DNA of 64,000 bases from assembly GCF_021869535.1 (NCBI RefSeq), contig NW_026262690.1:87341995-87405994 (forward strand), in the 5' to 3' direction. The notes below the pieces were generated by a model, which saw only the letters and a program-made list of their open reading frames with translations, was not told the DNA's origin and did no database searches. The position numbers were made by a program, and so were the translations under genes. Source of the DNA: Mytilus californianus. Its lineage: Eukaryota > Mollusca > Bivalvia > Mytilida > Mytilidae. Positions 38,466 to 51,560 of the stretch are shown in pieces (position 1 is the first letter of the stretch; each line of letters begins with the position of its first letter).

Positions 38466-39703
38466 CATACTTGCCAACCTCTGACAATGAGAAATCATGT
38501 CATGACATGACATGACATGTCAAAAAGCGTGTGAAAACGCGTGACGAAGATGCGGACTTTTTTATATGTACAATGTTCATAATTTCACATTATCATGATT
38601 ATACAAATTTGTTAATATATAATAAAAACAATATTCTAGAGTAAACTTTTATTGTATTCAACAGTGGTCTGTTTTGCTGCTTTTAAAGCAACACCCTAGG
38701 CTTAGGCACATATTCAAATCAACTGCCAGTTTGATTACATTTACTTGATAACAAGGCACACAATATATCATTGTCGAGTTCTGATCAGAATTCAGTGTAG
38801 ATTTTTTTATAATTGAAAATGTTCTCTCACAGTCAGAATTGATATTTGGCTGAACTTAAATAGCTTGATAAGCTTTGAAAGAATGTCATAACGTATTTTG
38901 CCATCTAAAATGTCATCTATTATCTTTGCCATTGCTCCCAACGAACTATATATGTTGCTATTGTCTCTGAGGCTATTGTCTGGTCAAAACTGGGTAGTTC
39001 ATCAGAAGACAGCTGGTACTATGAGAACTGATCCAACAGTTCTGTGATATTTCCATCCCCTTTGGCCTGTGGGAATCTGTTTGGCTAGGTTTGAAACTGA
39101 AAAAGAAAAGTATTTTATTATTTGATTATCATTAAGCACGTTAAATGCTTAATCAAATCGCTACATTGTAGTTCTCCTCTCACATGTATTGTTATGATTG
39201 CAACATAGGGTGCACAATGCGTTACTCGTCTCTCGATAATTTAAACTTGAACTCCCAAATATAATTTGTAAATCTTGAAATTTATCTTGGTACGTACACA
39301 TCGTTTTCGCTTAGCAATCGGCTCTTTAGACGACGGTACAGGTCCTGAAAGCGAACTATTTCTGGCGACATTTCCCCTAAGTGAATTTGAAAGAAAGAAA
39401 GTCACAAAATCGTAAAAACTAATCACAAACTACTTACCTTAAGGGCTTTTGCTGTTCGTCCATATAGAAAATAAACAATGGCGACAATACAATTACTTCG
39501 AAATTTTCGGTATTTTTTGTCTAATAATGAAAAAACCCGAGAATCGCGATATCACTAACGACCAAAAAATCAAAACAACGAAAAAGCGTGTAATTGCGTG
39601 TAAAGATGCGAAACGCGTGTATCGCCATGTGACAAAATCCTCGCGTGTAAACCGTTGAAAAAGCGTGTATTACACGCGAATATCATGTCAGTTGGCAACT
39701 ATG
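38466..39703 (-). mobile_element. hAT-superfamily element with 8-bp target duplication
   Basis: Ends CATACTTGCCAAC (38466-38478) and GTTGGCAACTATG (39691-39703), 12 of 13 inverted matches; target duplication TACTATGC on both sides (38458-38465, 39704-39711). Subterminal regions at both ends are dense in GCGTGT/ACACGC motifs, as expected for transposase binding sites. Coding remnants on the minus strand are described separately. Confidence 0.93.
38740..39463 (-). pseudogene. Decayed hAT transposase with a spliced start
   Basis: Minus strand. The start codon at 39463 opens MDEQQKPL; a donor AAG|GTAAGT follows (exon 39463-39438), and an acceptor CACTTAG precedes 39376, continuing in frame as GNVARNSSLSG and the basic KRKRC. 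Downstream pieces include ELLDQFS.YQLSSDELPSF (about 39060-39000), KIIDDILDG (about 38930) and the C-terminal hAT dimerisation signature SDCERTFSIIKKI (about 38840-38800). In-frame stops and shifts make it inactive, and the middle is deleted relative to a full hAT transposase of 600 or more residues. Confidence 0.75.
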
Positions 39704-39711
39704 TACTATGC

Positions 39712-42700
39712 TTAATTATTTTTTGACAAAAGGAAGACAATTCAAATGTTAAAAATGTTCCATCACACACCATACATCTGCTACCATAAAAGTCATATAT
39801 TGAAAAAAGTCTGTTAGTTTTGAATGCTTAAGGACAATATTTTTTTTCAGAATCATTAAGAAAATGTTAAGTTTTAAAGATGTGCATATAAAAAGTTAAT
39901 ATTACACAAAATGATTAAATTCATCATTAATTCAATTATGATAAACATAGTACAACGCACATATTTTATTTTGATTTATTATAGATGCTTTAAAAATGGC
40001 ATCTTTTATTTTATGTATTTTGTATTATACCTCATATAGATTTCTGTAAATTATTATTATTGTATATAAGAAAGGAGTATTTTGTTTAAAATGATGAAGA
40101 TGGTAATAAATTCAGAAAACTTAGTATAAAATAGGTCTGTGGTTTTGTATCTTACACATGTTTCAAGTGAAATTTGACTGCTAAAAATTAATTGTTGCAG
40201 TATTAAGTTATGTTAAGGGCATCAATGTATATAAGTGTGTTATGTATTATAATAATTTTATATTATGTAATATGCTAGTTGAGAATATAACAGTAGAGAA
40301 TATGCCAGTTTAAAGTTATGCTTTTTAAATCCTAGAGAGACATTTAATAAATATTAATCAAATAGCTATAAGTCAGAAATCTGTGATATATTTATGTAAA
40401 AGTTATATTTTTTTATATTCCCACACAGTATAACTGTTGTACAGTAACCCACCTAACCTGTAGTATTAGATATTCCCTATTTTGGATTATATATGATTAC
40501 TTTTTGAGAAAATTTTATTATTTGAAAAATTATTCAAGGAAATATGTTTAGATTTCAATAAGAACATTCATAAACCGGATTTTCGAAGGAAAATCAGTTA
40601 TTTTGTTTTTGATTTTCAAATTTAATCAGACATAATTTGCGTTTGCGAAAAAAATAAATAATTTATATGTAAAAATTATGGTTATTTGTGAGGTTGTATT
40701 TAAGTCTTATTCAGTGAAATTTAGAGTAACCCAATTCAATGACATTTACAGGGAACCTGATCAATTTCAACAATAAATAAACAATAATGGTTGTATTTTC
40801 AGTAAAGATTGGCTTTTATGAAAATGCTGAGGTTTTTGGTATTTTTTTTTAAAAACGTTTTTGTATCAATTTAGAAAAGCATTTTTTTATGGCATTGCTT
40901 TGAAGATATAGCTTTGACAATTATTTACATTAAACCTTAGTAGTTCTCTAATCAAGTATTTGCTCAATCACTATGATCAAGGGAAACTGAATTCCAAAAC
41001 ATTTGTTTTTTTCCATTAGATATAGCTTTCATATATTACTACCTTTGTGCTTTGCTTTTATTTCACTTTGACCATTTTGTATTGCCAAAGAAACCATGAT
41101 GTAAAAATTGTGTTTTAAACACTATCAGTGGAAGCTTTTAAAATAGTTAGAAATAGAAAAATAGAGCTTTAAGCTACTATAGCATATGATGCTGCCTATG
41201 AGACCGTTGTTCAAATTCATTTTTTATTGTACTTAAATTCTTTTTAATTTATCATCTATTTGATTGATTCTTGAATTAATCAAATAATGTTTACAAATTA
41301 CCTTTTTTACTTTCTGAACATGATATAAATAGGTGTAATTTGATCATTAGATGCAGATATTATACAGAGAATTGTGCAATGTACAGTTTTCAGGAAAATG
41401 CATATTGGACAAAGTGATTATGCTGTCTGAACATGTGACTAATAAATGGAAATCCCCCAAACATAGATTAACAGTGTTTTGAAAGTCTGACGTTTTATTA
41501 AAGTCATTTTTAAAGTATCTGTTCTAAATACTGCATTACAGCACCACATACATTATCAGTGTCAGTTATGTATCAAATGCTTATTTTTGTCGTGGCTACT
41601 TAATTGATACGTAAGAATTTTCTGTCTAAAAATATGTGAGGCCTTAAATAGGAATAGGGTATTAGAATGAAATTGCTTTGCTTGAAATAATTCAACGAAC
41701 AAACCAATGTTGTAATCCTACAGTTGTCTTTGTGGTTTTGTAATGGTATAAGACTGAAAATGCTCATTTTTTATATTTGTACCTGGAATGTCATCATTTT
41801 GTATATAACCTATAAATACTTAAGAGTTGTAATAAGTCCACCCGACCTCAGAGCTATTGTCATTACATGGAGTCTGATGTTTGTAATCCATAATTGACTT
41901 TTTAAAATATCTTTTTTGAAAGCTCGAGGCAAAATGGAACTGATCTTGGTCACAATCATTTATAGGTTGCTTTACTTGGATGATCTTGCTAGTCATCCAA
42001 CATTGTTGTGGTTACAAATATAGACCATAATGACTTGGATGGAGAGTTGTCTCATTGGCACTCATACCACATCTTCTTATATCTACATAATGGTAAAATT
42101 AATAAATATAATAGTAAGTCATTGAAAATCCCATAAAGTTTATATGATAACAAAACTTTTGGATACATAAATAATTTTCTTTATTGATTTTGGTCTACTC
42201 CAAATAGTATCGAGAATTACCCTCACTATAACTAAAAATACAAGATTGTAAAAAAAAATCAGTAAGAAATATAAGGAATCCTGTAAAACGGTAATTTGCT
42301 CTAATCCAGCCGTAGCTATAATTTTGGTATTTTTTCAGTTTTATCATCTTTTTAATTCTGTGTAAGTTTTGAATTTTCAAATATTTTGGCCTTGGGCATC
42401 GCCGAATAAACATTTATTTTCAAAGTGTGCATCTGGTGCAGTAAAGTTGGCACCGTTTAGTTTATTGCTTCTAACATATGGGGAAGTCAGTCATTTATGA
42501 TACTGTTTATGAAAAAAACAGACACCATGTAACTTAAAGAGGAAAATTTGACAAAAACTGAAAAATAATGTTGAGAACACATTCCATCAGGACATTTAAG
42601 AAATTTATATACTTGTCATATCATAGAATAGTGTTCTTAAATACTATCATAATTGTCTTAGACATAACTAAAAAGAGAAAAAATTGCAATAAAAATTCAA

Positions 42701-43760
42701 TAAAAGCTATCCTGAAAAACATGTAAATGTTGGTTACTGTCGTCATAAAAAGAAATAGACAATGTGCTAGTTCTGTGCAGTCCTATACTATTTTAAATAA
42801 TGATTTGTTTTAATTGATGACACTGTTTGGGTGGTGGTTCCTTCCCAAAACTGCTGGACAACAGGTTATTGCTCTGAATCATTTGTTATAATTTTATTGA
42901 AATTATGCATACAATTCAAGTGAGCTTATGGACTTCTTTGAGGATTTAGATTAATGCCGCATTGCTGGAATGGTCAGCCTAAATAAAAAAAGATTTCAAG
43001 TTATTTAGAAAATATGAATACACAATTTTTGCAGATGCATACAGAAGATTTGAAAAAAAAATAGTTGCTTGTAGTTTTGATATTAGAATGTGGATAATTG
43101 CAATATAGCTATTACATCTATTAGTTGTTTGTTTCTTTTAATTTATTTAGTTGTGCAAATAGAATGCTGACAGTATTGTACTTCTATGTATTGAAATTAA
43201 AGAAAATAAGTGCATAATATACATTCATTGAATATTGCAATTATATGATTTAATCAACTGTATATGGAAAATTTTGAAATTATATAATATAATTAGCTGC
43301 ATAGCACTGAACTGCAATACTATGATGTAATTGATTAAATATATAATACTTAAAAAGTGATTTGATCAATGAATCATCTGAATAGAGAAAAAACTTTTAA
43401 ATGTAGTATCCTATAGTTCAAATAATTAAGTTAAGTTAAAGACTTTACAAAAATGTATAAAAATTAGCAAACATTTTTTATTTCAATTGTGCATATATCA
43501 TGTATGTGATATCTTTTAAAAGCAGCATTTAAAAATTGTGATTTTCTCCACATTTATGTTTTGACGTACAAAATTAAAAGCTTTGATGAGTTTTAAAAAA
43601 AAAAATGATTAAGGTTGCAAAAAAAAAAAATTCAAACAAGCATGTTACACCTAAAATGTTTATAAAATATAGACTATTGCTGTCTCATGTATAAGTGAAA
43701 CAATATTTTTATCAAATTTCATCATATTGTAGGGTTCTGTTCATACTGATGCATTTTTTT
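39712..43760. other. About 4 kb with almost nothing recognisable
   Basis: AT-rich intergenic or UTR-like sequence. Only the R1 3' end (GGAGAGTTGTCTCATTGGCACTCATACCACATCTTC, 42040-42080) stands out. Frames such as 42195-42413 have no support. Confidence 0.55.
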
Positions 43761-44405
43761 ATACGCCCGTCAAAATTTTGACGGGACGTATTATGGTATA
43801 CAAATGTCGTCTGTCTGTCCGGCATAAACATGTCGCACCGTAACTTGAGAACGACATCCAAATTTCATTAAACTTAATATAGTTGTTTCTAATGATGGTC
43901 AAACGATCCGTATACTTTTTGGTGAAAATAAGATTAAAACTTTTTGAGTTACAAGTAACTAAAACAGGTGTGTGTTTTTTTTCACATGTCGCACCGTATC
44001 TCAAAAACAATTTATGATTATTGCTTAAAACTTTACACACTTCTTAGGATATATTAATCTTAAGATCTGTATACTTTTTGGTGATGATTCAAAATTTTAT
44101 TTTTGAGTTATTGAGTAATTTGTTAAAAAAAGGGGATGGGGTTTTTCACATGTTGCGCCGTTTCTCAAAAACGATTTATGATTATTGCTTTAAATTTTAC
44201 ACACTTCTTAGTTATAATAATCTAAAGATCTGTATACTTTTTGGTTTTGATTCAAAATTTTATTTTAGAGATATTGAGTTTTTTATAAAAAAAAGGGGTG
44301 TTTTCGCATGTCGCGCCGTATGTCAGAAACTATTTATGATTATTGCATAAAAATTCACACACAAGACAACGGGCGTATCATGCGCTCATGGCGCAGCTTT
44401 TTATT
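43761..44405 (+). mobile_element. Helentron-like element B, about 159-bp monomers
   Basis: Left ATACGCCCGT (43761-43770) after GCATTTTTTT, hairpin with TTTTGACGGGACGTAT; right ACGGGCGTAT (44369-44378), then perfect stem-loop TGCGC-TCATG-GCGCA (44381-44395) and GCTTTTTATT. The mark TCGCACCGTA recurs at 43833, 43989, 44153 and 44311. Confidence 0.82.
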
Positions 44406-44652
44406 CTCAATATAACCGATAACCAAAGTTAATAAAATAAGGTATAATGAGATCTGATATTAGTCCTTAAATGTAAAATTACAAAAAAGTTGAAAGCAAT
44501 AGGATAATACAATAATTTCTAATGTTACAAAAGGGATGTGCAAAATATATTATGCGTTTTTGATGTTGGACCAAATCAACACTTGATAAATTTCAATGCT
44601 CAAACCTAAACATTTGAAAGCCAGGAATGCATAAATATGCTGAAACATTATA

Positions 44653-44772
44653 CAATTATAGCCTTTGTATGAGGTCGATACAAGGATATATTGACTGAGG
44701 ACGAAGTCCGAGGTCGATATACTTCTTTGGGTCGATATATCCTGTATTGACCTCATCAATAGGCTATAATTG
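44653..44772. repeat. 120-bp palindrome
   Basis: CAATTATAGCCTTTGTATGAGGTCGATACAAGGATATATTGAC pairs with GTCGATATATCCTGTATTGACCTCATCAATAGGCTATAATTG around a loop with GAGGACGAAGTCCGAGG. Probably a small hairpin MITE; no target duplication seen. Confidence 0.85.
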
Positions 44773-45449
44773 TTATATTATTAATTTCTGACCATTTTTG
44801 TATCAAAATTCTGATTTGATTTTTTGATTTTGTTGGAATTTTATAAATATCATATTGTCTCCTAGACAATAACAACATATAAGTTGTTATTTCATTTACT
44901 TTTTTTTTTTTTACATCTTATGTATATGAAGATTTTTTTCTTCAAATAATTGATCATAGATATTTTTTTATAAAACTTTTAACAATATCATGAAATTCAT
45001 TACATGAGGTCACAAAGTATATCGGTTTTTAGATATTCTAAAAATAACTGTGCAATATGCTTTTTGCTTTGCAATATGCATTTTGCTATCCACAGTTTTC
45101 TCTCTACCTTCAAAAATATAGTTTAAAATGTGAATATCTCTGAACGAATCAAATTAGTTAAAAAATATGAATTAATAATATTAGGAACTATATCATAATT
45201 TGTCTTGAAAGATATCATATCATTTCAGTAGTCTTCCAGATCAAATAGAAATCCTTGCCTTGAATGAAATCATTATTTTATGATACAGAATTGTTTTAGG
45301 TGAAATACTTGGTGATTTTTTCTTGTATTTGCATTTCAACTCATTTAATTATTGTTAAGAGGGTAAAACATGTTTTTTTATTTTTTATTATTCTTCCCTC
45401 AGTTTATTTATTTTGTATTTACATTGTATCATAAATCAAATTAATTTGT

Positions 45450-45871
45450 TTAGTGTATGTTCACTGGTGTTAATATGTCTTTTGATTGAGTTAAGCCATT
45501 TCAATTGATATTTTATAGTGTGTCTTTCTATGTTGTGATGTTACACTATTGTTTCAGATAAGGGTGAAGGTTTGGTACCATTAAAACGTTTAAACCCGCT
45601 GCAATTGTTTGCACCTGTCCTAAGTCAATAATCTGATGTTCAGTAGTTGTAGTTTGTTGATGTGGTTCATAAGTGTTTCTTGATTCTCGTTTTTTATATA
45701 GATTAGACCATTGGTTTTCCTGTTTGAATGGTTTTACACTAGTAATTTTGGGGCCCTTTATAGCTCTGTGTTGAAGACTGTACTTTGACCTATAATGGTT
45801 TAATTTTATAAATTTTGACTTGGATGGAGAGTTGTCTCATTGGCACTCATACCACATCTTCTTATATCTAC
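45450..45871 (+). repeat. Repeat R1, variant subfamily
   Basis: GTTTAAACCCGCTGCAATTGTTTGCACCTGTCCTAAGTCA, GTGGTTCATAAGTGTTTCTTG, GGGGCCCTTTATAGCTC and the end GGAGAGTTGTCTCATTGGCACTCATACCACATCTTC. The same variant is at 61470-61720. Confidence 0.75.
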
Positions 45872-47139
45872 TTGCAAATATACATTCATTAATCATCAAG
45901 TGGGGATTTACTTAAATTGCTATAAATGACTGTTTTCTTAGTTATCAGTTGATTAGAAAAAAGTTATGGTTTCATGTATTTTTGTTGTTGTTTTATTGCA
46001 TACTTACATTGGATTCATGAGTAATAGTTTTCCCTGTTTTACTGATACATTGCAGATTTTTAGTCCTATTTGATAAATGCAGTACTTACCAATTATTTTA
46101 TAATCAGGAGAAATAATATTGATTGATTATTTATTTTATTTTAATTGATTTTGCTAATATGATATATTGTTTATGTTTTATTGTAACTTTTTTCAGTTTC
46201 ATAGTCATTATAAGCATCAATGTTAAAATGAATGTTTTTTTTATGGTTGTGTATAGTTATTCGTAAAGATTTGCAATTAAATAATATCATATGCTTGCAA
46301 ATTTTTAACAGTGTTCATGATAATTCTGAAAGCATGTTGGTGCTCACATAGGTGTCAACTCTTAATCCTTTTATACAAAACTTTTTTATATCATCTTATC
46401 TCTTTTTGAAGACCAAAGTCCTTACATGTAGGTCATGATTCCCTCTTTGGAGATAACACTTTTCTCTGCATTTCAATATTACTTCATAAGATGTTTTCTG
46501 TTTTTTTTTTTATCATAAATTTATTTCTTTACACAATAAAAAGAGACAAAGCCACCTGCCGTGTTGTTTTAGTTTATATATCCTTAAATAATTGGATCTA
46601 TCTGAATCTTGAAAGACCTTTAAAAATGAATAATATAAGTAAGAAAGCATAGATAAAATAGTGTTAAAACAGCAAGAAATAGTAAATTTTCTGTCTGAAG
46701 AAATTTGCAGAGGGAAATCTAAAAGTTTTAAAATTTGACACCTATGGCACCTTTTATTGTTACTATAGAAAAAACTTTGTGCATACAATTTTAGTAGGAA
46801 TATGATAAACTATTTTTTTTTTAATGTTAAAAAAAAAGTGTTATTTAATGTAGAAAGGTAATGAAAGTCATGAGGTAAAAAATGTTTGAATTCCTTGAGG
46901 CATTACTGTTTGTAGATTATTTGGCTCTTGCCATCACTTAGTATCTGTCGTAAACCATTTTGAACAATTTTATGCTCTAAAATCATGTGACAACTAATTC
47001 AGTATAATTATATATATTTACATCAAAATTATTCAGTAAAATGTGTCTGAACTGGTCTCCATGTGCCTGATCATTATGACTAGTATTGACAGTTAGCCAT
47101 TTCAGTCCGGTTTCAAATTTCTAGTCACTCAGATTCATG
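45872..47139. other. Unrecognised AT-rich stretch
   Basis: No gene or element recognised. The 91-codon minus frame at 46513-46788 has no domain or splice support. Confidence 0.5.
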
Positions 47140-47149
47140 GGAATACCAT

Positions 47150-47330
47150 GTGTTCAATCCACCATTTTCTACATTTGAAAATGCCTGTACCAAGTCAGGA
47201 ATATGACAGTTGTTGTCCATTCGTTTGATGTGTTTTGTCATTTGATTTTGCCATGTGATTAGGGACTTTCCGATTGAATTTTCCTCGGAGTTCAGTATTT
47301 TTGTGATTTTACTTTTTATGCCATCTCATT
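47150..47330 (+). repeat. Dispersed repeat R8
   Basis: CAATCCACCATTTTCTACATTTGAAAATGCCTGTACCAAGTCAGGAATATGACAGTTGTTGTCC ... GGGACTTTCCGATTGAATTTTCC. Inverted relative to 26252-26450. The CTGTACCAAGTCAGGAA piece echoes the CTGTCCGAAGTCAGGAG module of R1. Confidence 0.72.
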
Positions 47331-48864
47331 AATAATTCTATGATTCTATGATTGCAACTGTGCTAAAACCCTAAATTCATTCCCCACAAGATACAGCTTT
47401 TTTATTCAAATCTTAAGGTATTAATTTGTTCCTTTACTAAAAAATGATTTGCAATTAATTTTAAAAACTAGCCAAAATTGGCAAAATAGAATACCTTTAA
47501 AAAAATCTTGACTGACAGCCAATTTTATCCGAACTTTTATGATTGTTTACACCAGACATACTATCATCTTTCTTCAGTAATGGTTTTGTATAATCTTGTT
47601 TGAAATAGTGCTAATTTGTTGGTGCAGTTTCAATGATTGCTGGTGTTGTTAAAAATAGAATAATAAGAAAAATATACAAGTTGAATGAAAAACAGATTCG
47701 TTTGTTCTGATGCCTATATTGATGTATTCCTGAAATCGAAGAGTGATACAGTCTCCATGGGTCTCTAGTCTTGTTAAGCAGATTGTAGTTATGATGTAAA
47801 TCATGTTTATTTTAGTCATTTTTTTAAACTTAAGATATTTGTTTTAACATCGTTGTTGATTGGAATTATGTATGCCAATGAAAATTAAAGTAATTATACA
47901 GCCCCATTTCATTAAAAAATCACTTTTTATTCTTGTCAATTTTTTATGCTCAAATATTTATAGAACAACAACAAAAAGTAAATTTATTAATATATCAATA
48001 TTATAAATTTGTTTTTTTTTAAATTTGCAAATGATGAATATATAGTTGAATAAATTTTGATCCTTTTGAATTTACCAATCACCTTCAAGTTGGTAATATT
48101 CTTATTTTGGAATCTTTGTTTGAATGTTGAAATTTGAATGGACAACATAATGTCCTACCATGAATTTTTATAGAAAAAGCAGGAATTTTTTAATTATATA
48201 TATAAAAATTTTATACTATTTCAGCTTTGAAATGCAATAAAGTCGATTTCATCTATAGTATTGTTTTAATTTTAAATACATAATGAATTGTCATGTAAAA
48301 CACAGATATCTGTCAATCAAACTCAAAAACATCTTAATTGTTATACAACATCATGATATGATCTTCAGAAAATGGACAAAGCATAGTTTTTATTTTCTGA
48401 ATGGAAGAGGGAATATTTTATAATGGGTAACATCAGCAAAATTCATTTGTGTCATTTCTTTGGTACAAAGATTAAACGGACTTGCAACAACACCACTGAT
48501 TTTTCTGTTGAAATTAATCTCAGCAAAACATGATGAAATAAGGAGACATATTTCAAACATTTGGAGTGAAAAATTTAACTCAACATATTCATTTCCAGTT
48601 GTATAGAAACATTTCTTACTTTATTTTTCGAAAGCCTCATATGACAACTAAACCACTCTGTCCATAAAAAGGTTTGCAGACTCAATTTCTGACGACAATA
48701 CATGCTAATTATCAAGTTTAGATTACAAGCATCATATACAAAGAACTTTCAAAGAATTGCCAAATGTAATGATAATTCTGATTGATATAATGTTTCTGCC
48801 CCTGGGTTCTTAAATAAAAACAAATCACGATTGTTTATTGAATATAAGAAAATAACAATAAAAA
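47331..48864. other. Unrecognised AT-rich stretch
   Basis: Very AT-rich; no element or frame supported. Confidence 0.5.
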
Positions 48865-49395
48865 AAACGTGTAAAAACTCACCAAAGATATCAGGCTTAT
48901 AATTTGCTTACACTCGTTTCGTCTGCATACGACTCACCTGGGCGCTCAAATCAAAACAGTTTGGAGGTCAAATGAAAATGAAGAGCATTAAAACCCTAAA
49001 AATTCCCAAAAGTTTTACCAAATACGTAAGTGGCAATCTTTTCATGCGGGTAGAAAATTTTTAGTGTTTGGAATATAATTCAACATTTTACAAAGAGTAA
49101 ATTTATAGAAATGGAACATATCAATACTTATTCATGTCAACACAAAAGTGCTGACTACTGGAATGGTAATAACACCAGAACCACTATCATGGTATCGACC
49201 CACTTGTAAAAACTCGTCAAAGATGACAGGCTTAAAATTTTATACGCCAAACTCATGTTTCGTCTGCATAAGACATATCAAGGACAATTAATAGTTATCA
49301 AAGGTACCAGGCTTATAATTTGTTACGCCAGACGCGCGTTTCATCTACATAAGACTCATCAGTGACGCTCAAATAAAAAAATCAAGAAAGACAAA
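48865..49395 (+). repeat. Dispersed repeat R10, three partial copies
   Basis: Copies near 48865-48960, 49205-49275 and 49290-49395 share AAAGAT(A)TCAGGCTTATAATTTG, TACGCCAGACGCGCGTTTC and GTCTGCATAAGACTCATCAGTGACGCTC with various decay. All in the same orientation. Confidence 0.7.
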
Positions 49396-49489
49396 CAAGT
49401 ATAAATTATGTGTTCAAAGGACAGAACACCCTTCAAATCACTAACCCCAACTTAGAAAACGGGTTAACCTTTAGTACTCAGAAGTGTAA

Positions 49490-49690
49490 GTATTGTCAAT
49501 TCCATTGATGTTAACCGGACATGTTCTTGACAAAAAATTATGACCAGAAAGAACCCTTGGAATGGTAGCTTCCTTGTAACCAGCAGTGGTTTATAAATGA
49601 AATCCAGTTAGGAAATACAGGCTCTGGAGTATCGTGTCAACAGTGAGAAAAATACTCTACACTGGTGCTGTTTATATTTTGCTACATACT
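49490..49690 (+). repeat. Dispersed repeat R11
   Basis: GGAATGGTAGCTTCCTTGTAACCAGCAG...AGGAAATACAGGCTCTGGAGTATCGTGTCAAC. The AGCTTCCTTGTA piece and neighbouring text recur at 51510-51530, part of a related stretch at 51290-51560. Confidence 0.55.
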
Positions 49691-50069
49691 TATGAGTAAA
49701 TCTATTAAGTTTACTTTCAATCGACACTTTCTATTGACTTCTCTTTGTATGTTTCTAAGGTATTTTTATTTTTTCAGTTCATTGAAATTGATGTGATAAA
49801 AAATAAGTCCTCAAACTGACTAATTCAGTCAATGGACACCATCTTTAAAGCGGAACATGAAATCTAGAGAAAAATTCTGTTTGTCTTTTGTGAAGTCCCT
49901 CTCTAATTTGTGCCCCAAAAGAATAAAAAAAAAACAAGTCAACAAGAGGGAGAACAAAGTTGCCATATACTAGTAGATGTGGATGCTTTTGATATGATAA
50001 ACATGTCCATAAAAAACACCAAATATGTCAATGAAAAAGTTTAAATATCTTGACAGGTGTCACATGTAG

Positions 50070-50275
50070 AACAGGATCTGGCTACCCTTCCGGAATGCAG
50101 TCGCTCACCCCCGGTTTTTGATGCAGTTTGTGTCGCTCAGTCTTTAGGTTTTCAAGTGGTTTTTGTTGCCTGTTTTTCTTTGGCGTTTTTTCTTCTTTTT
50201 TTGCTATGAAGTTGGTTTTTCTTCCAATAATAAAGATATTGTCCGTTTGGTATCTTTAGCCTCTTTATGATATCA
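50070..50275 (+). repeat. Dispersed repeat R9
   Basis: GGCTACCCTTCCGGAATGCAGTCGCTCACCCCCGG...CGCTCAGTCTTTAGGTTTTC...GTCCGTTTGGTATCTTTAGCC. I recognise it as a dispersed mussel-type repeat. Single copy in this window. Confidence 0.6.
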
Positions 50276-50287
50276 TTTCAGATTTTT

Positions 50288-51282
50288 ATACGGCCGCAAA
50301 AAATTTTTTGGGATCGTATAATGGTATGATGTCGTCGTCCGAAGACACATTGGTTTCCAGACAATAAATTTAGTTTAAGTTAATGGATCTCTATGAAATT
50401 TTTTAAGAACGTTCAGTACCACAAAAGGAAAGTTGGGATTGATTTTGGGGATGATGCTTCCAACCGTTTAGGAATTAGGGGCCCAAAAGGGGCCCAAAAC
50501 AAACATTTTTCTAGTTTCAGGATAATAACTTGTGTATAAGTATTTCGATTGCTCTGAAATTGTACAACAATGTTTAATACCACAATTAGAAGGTTGGGCC
50601 CCTTTTATATTTCATATTAGGGGTTATGGGGCAAACAGTTTAGGAATTAAGGGCCTAAAAGGGGCCAAAAACAACAATTTTTGTAGTTTCCGGACAATAA
50701 CTTGTGTGCAAGTGTATGGATCTCTCTGAGTGATATTGTACCATAAGGTTCCATATCACAAAGGGAAGGCTGGGATTGAGTTTGGGGGTAATTGCCTCAA
50801 ACATGTAGGAATTAGGGGCCAAAAACATGCATTATTCTAGTTTCCAAACAATAACTTGTGTTATATGTGTATGGATCTCTCTGAAATTGTACTACAAGGT
50901 TCCATACTACAAAGGAAATAATTGGATCGTATCTTGGGGTAATTGCTCCAAAGGGGGATTCCAAAAGTTGCGGGGGGGGGGGGGGGGGGGAGAGGATTCC
51001 AATTTTTTTAAGGAATTCATAATTTTTTCAAAAATTTTCAAATTTCAAATTTTGTAAAAGTTTCAAGAAGTAATCTTCAATTGCACAGTATTGCGCAATA
51101 GATTTGTAAGATCTTTTACCACATTTATTTTGTGTCAGAAACCTATATTATTTCAAAAATTTGATCACAATCAAAATTCAGACAGTATCAAGCTTGAATA
51201 TTATATCCAAATTTGCCCCTACTGTTCAGGGTTCGACCTTTGCGGTCATATCAGGCTGTGCTCAGCGAAGCATTTTATTTTG
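50288..51282 (+). mobile_element. Helentron-like element A3
   Basis: Left ATACGGCCGCA (50288-50298) after GATTTTT, right TGCGGTCATAT (51241-51251), then GGCTGTGCTCAGCGAAGC and ATTTTATTT. The core has family A monomers (about 3), then a run of about 20 G (50971-50991), then the common A tail (TTGTGTCAGAAACCTAT...CAAGCTTGAATATT). Confidence 0.8.
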
Positions 51283-51289
51283 TTATGGT

Positions 51290-51560
51290 AGGCAAATCCT
51301 GCTGCACTAGTGGTATGAATTCGTTCATGTCAAAATCGAGGAAGAGAGGACAGGATTGTGGTAACATATATGTGGTCAACTGTGACCGATATTCCATATC
51401 TATCAACCCGGCATCTCTTGTAAACGTTTGTCGAAAAAACCAAGGGATGACTTCAACTTTTCAACTATGTAGTAACTGGGACTAGTATAATAGTCCCAGG
51501 TAGTAATAGCTTCCTTGTATAAAGCAACTCTCTAGACAGTCGGGGATATAACTCTATAGG
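51290..51560 (+). repeat. Dispersed mussel-type repeat related to R11
   Basis: GAGGAAGAGAGGACAGGATTGTGG...CGGCATCTCTTGTAAACG...AGCTTCCTTGTATAAAGCAACTCTC. No coding potential. Confidence 0.5.
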
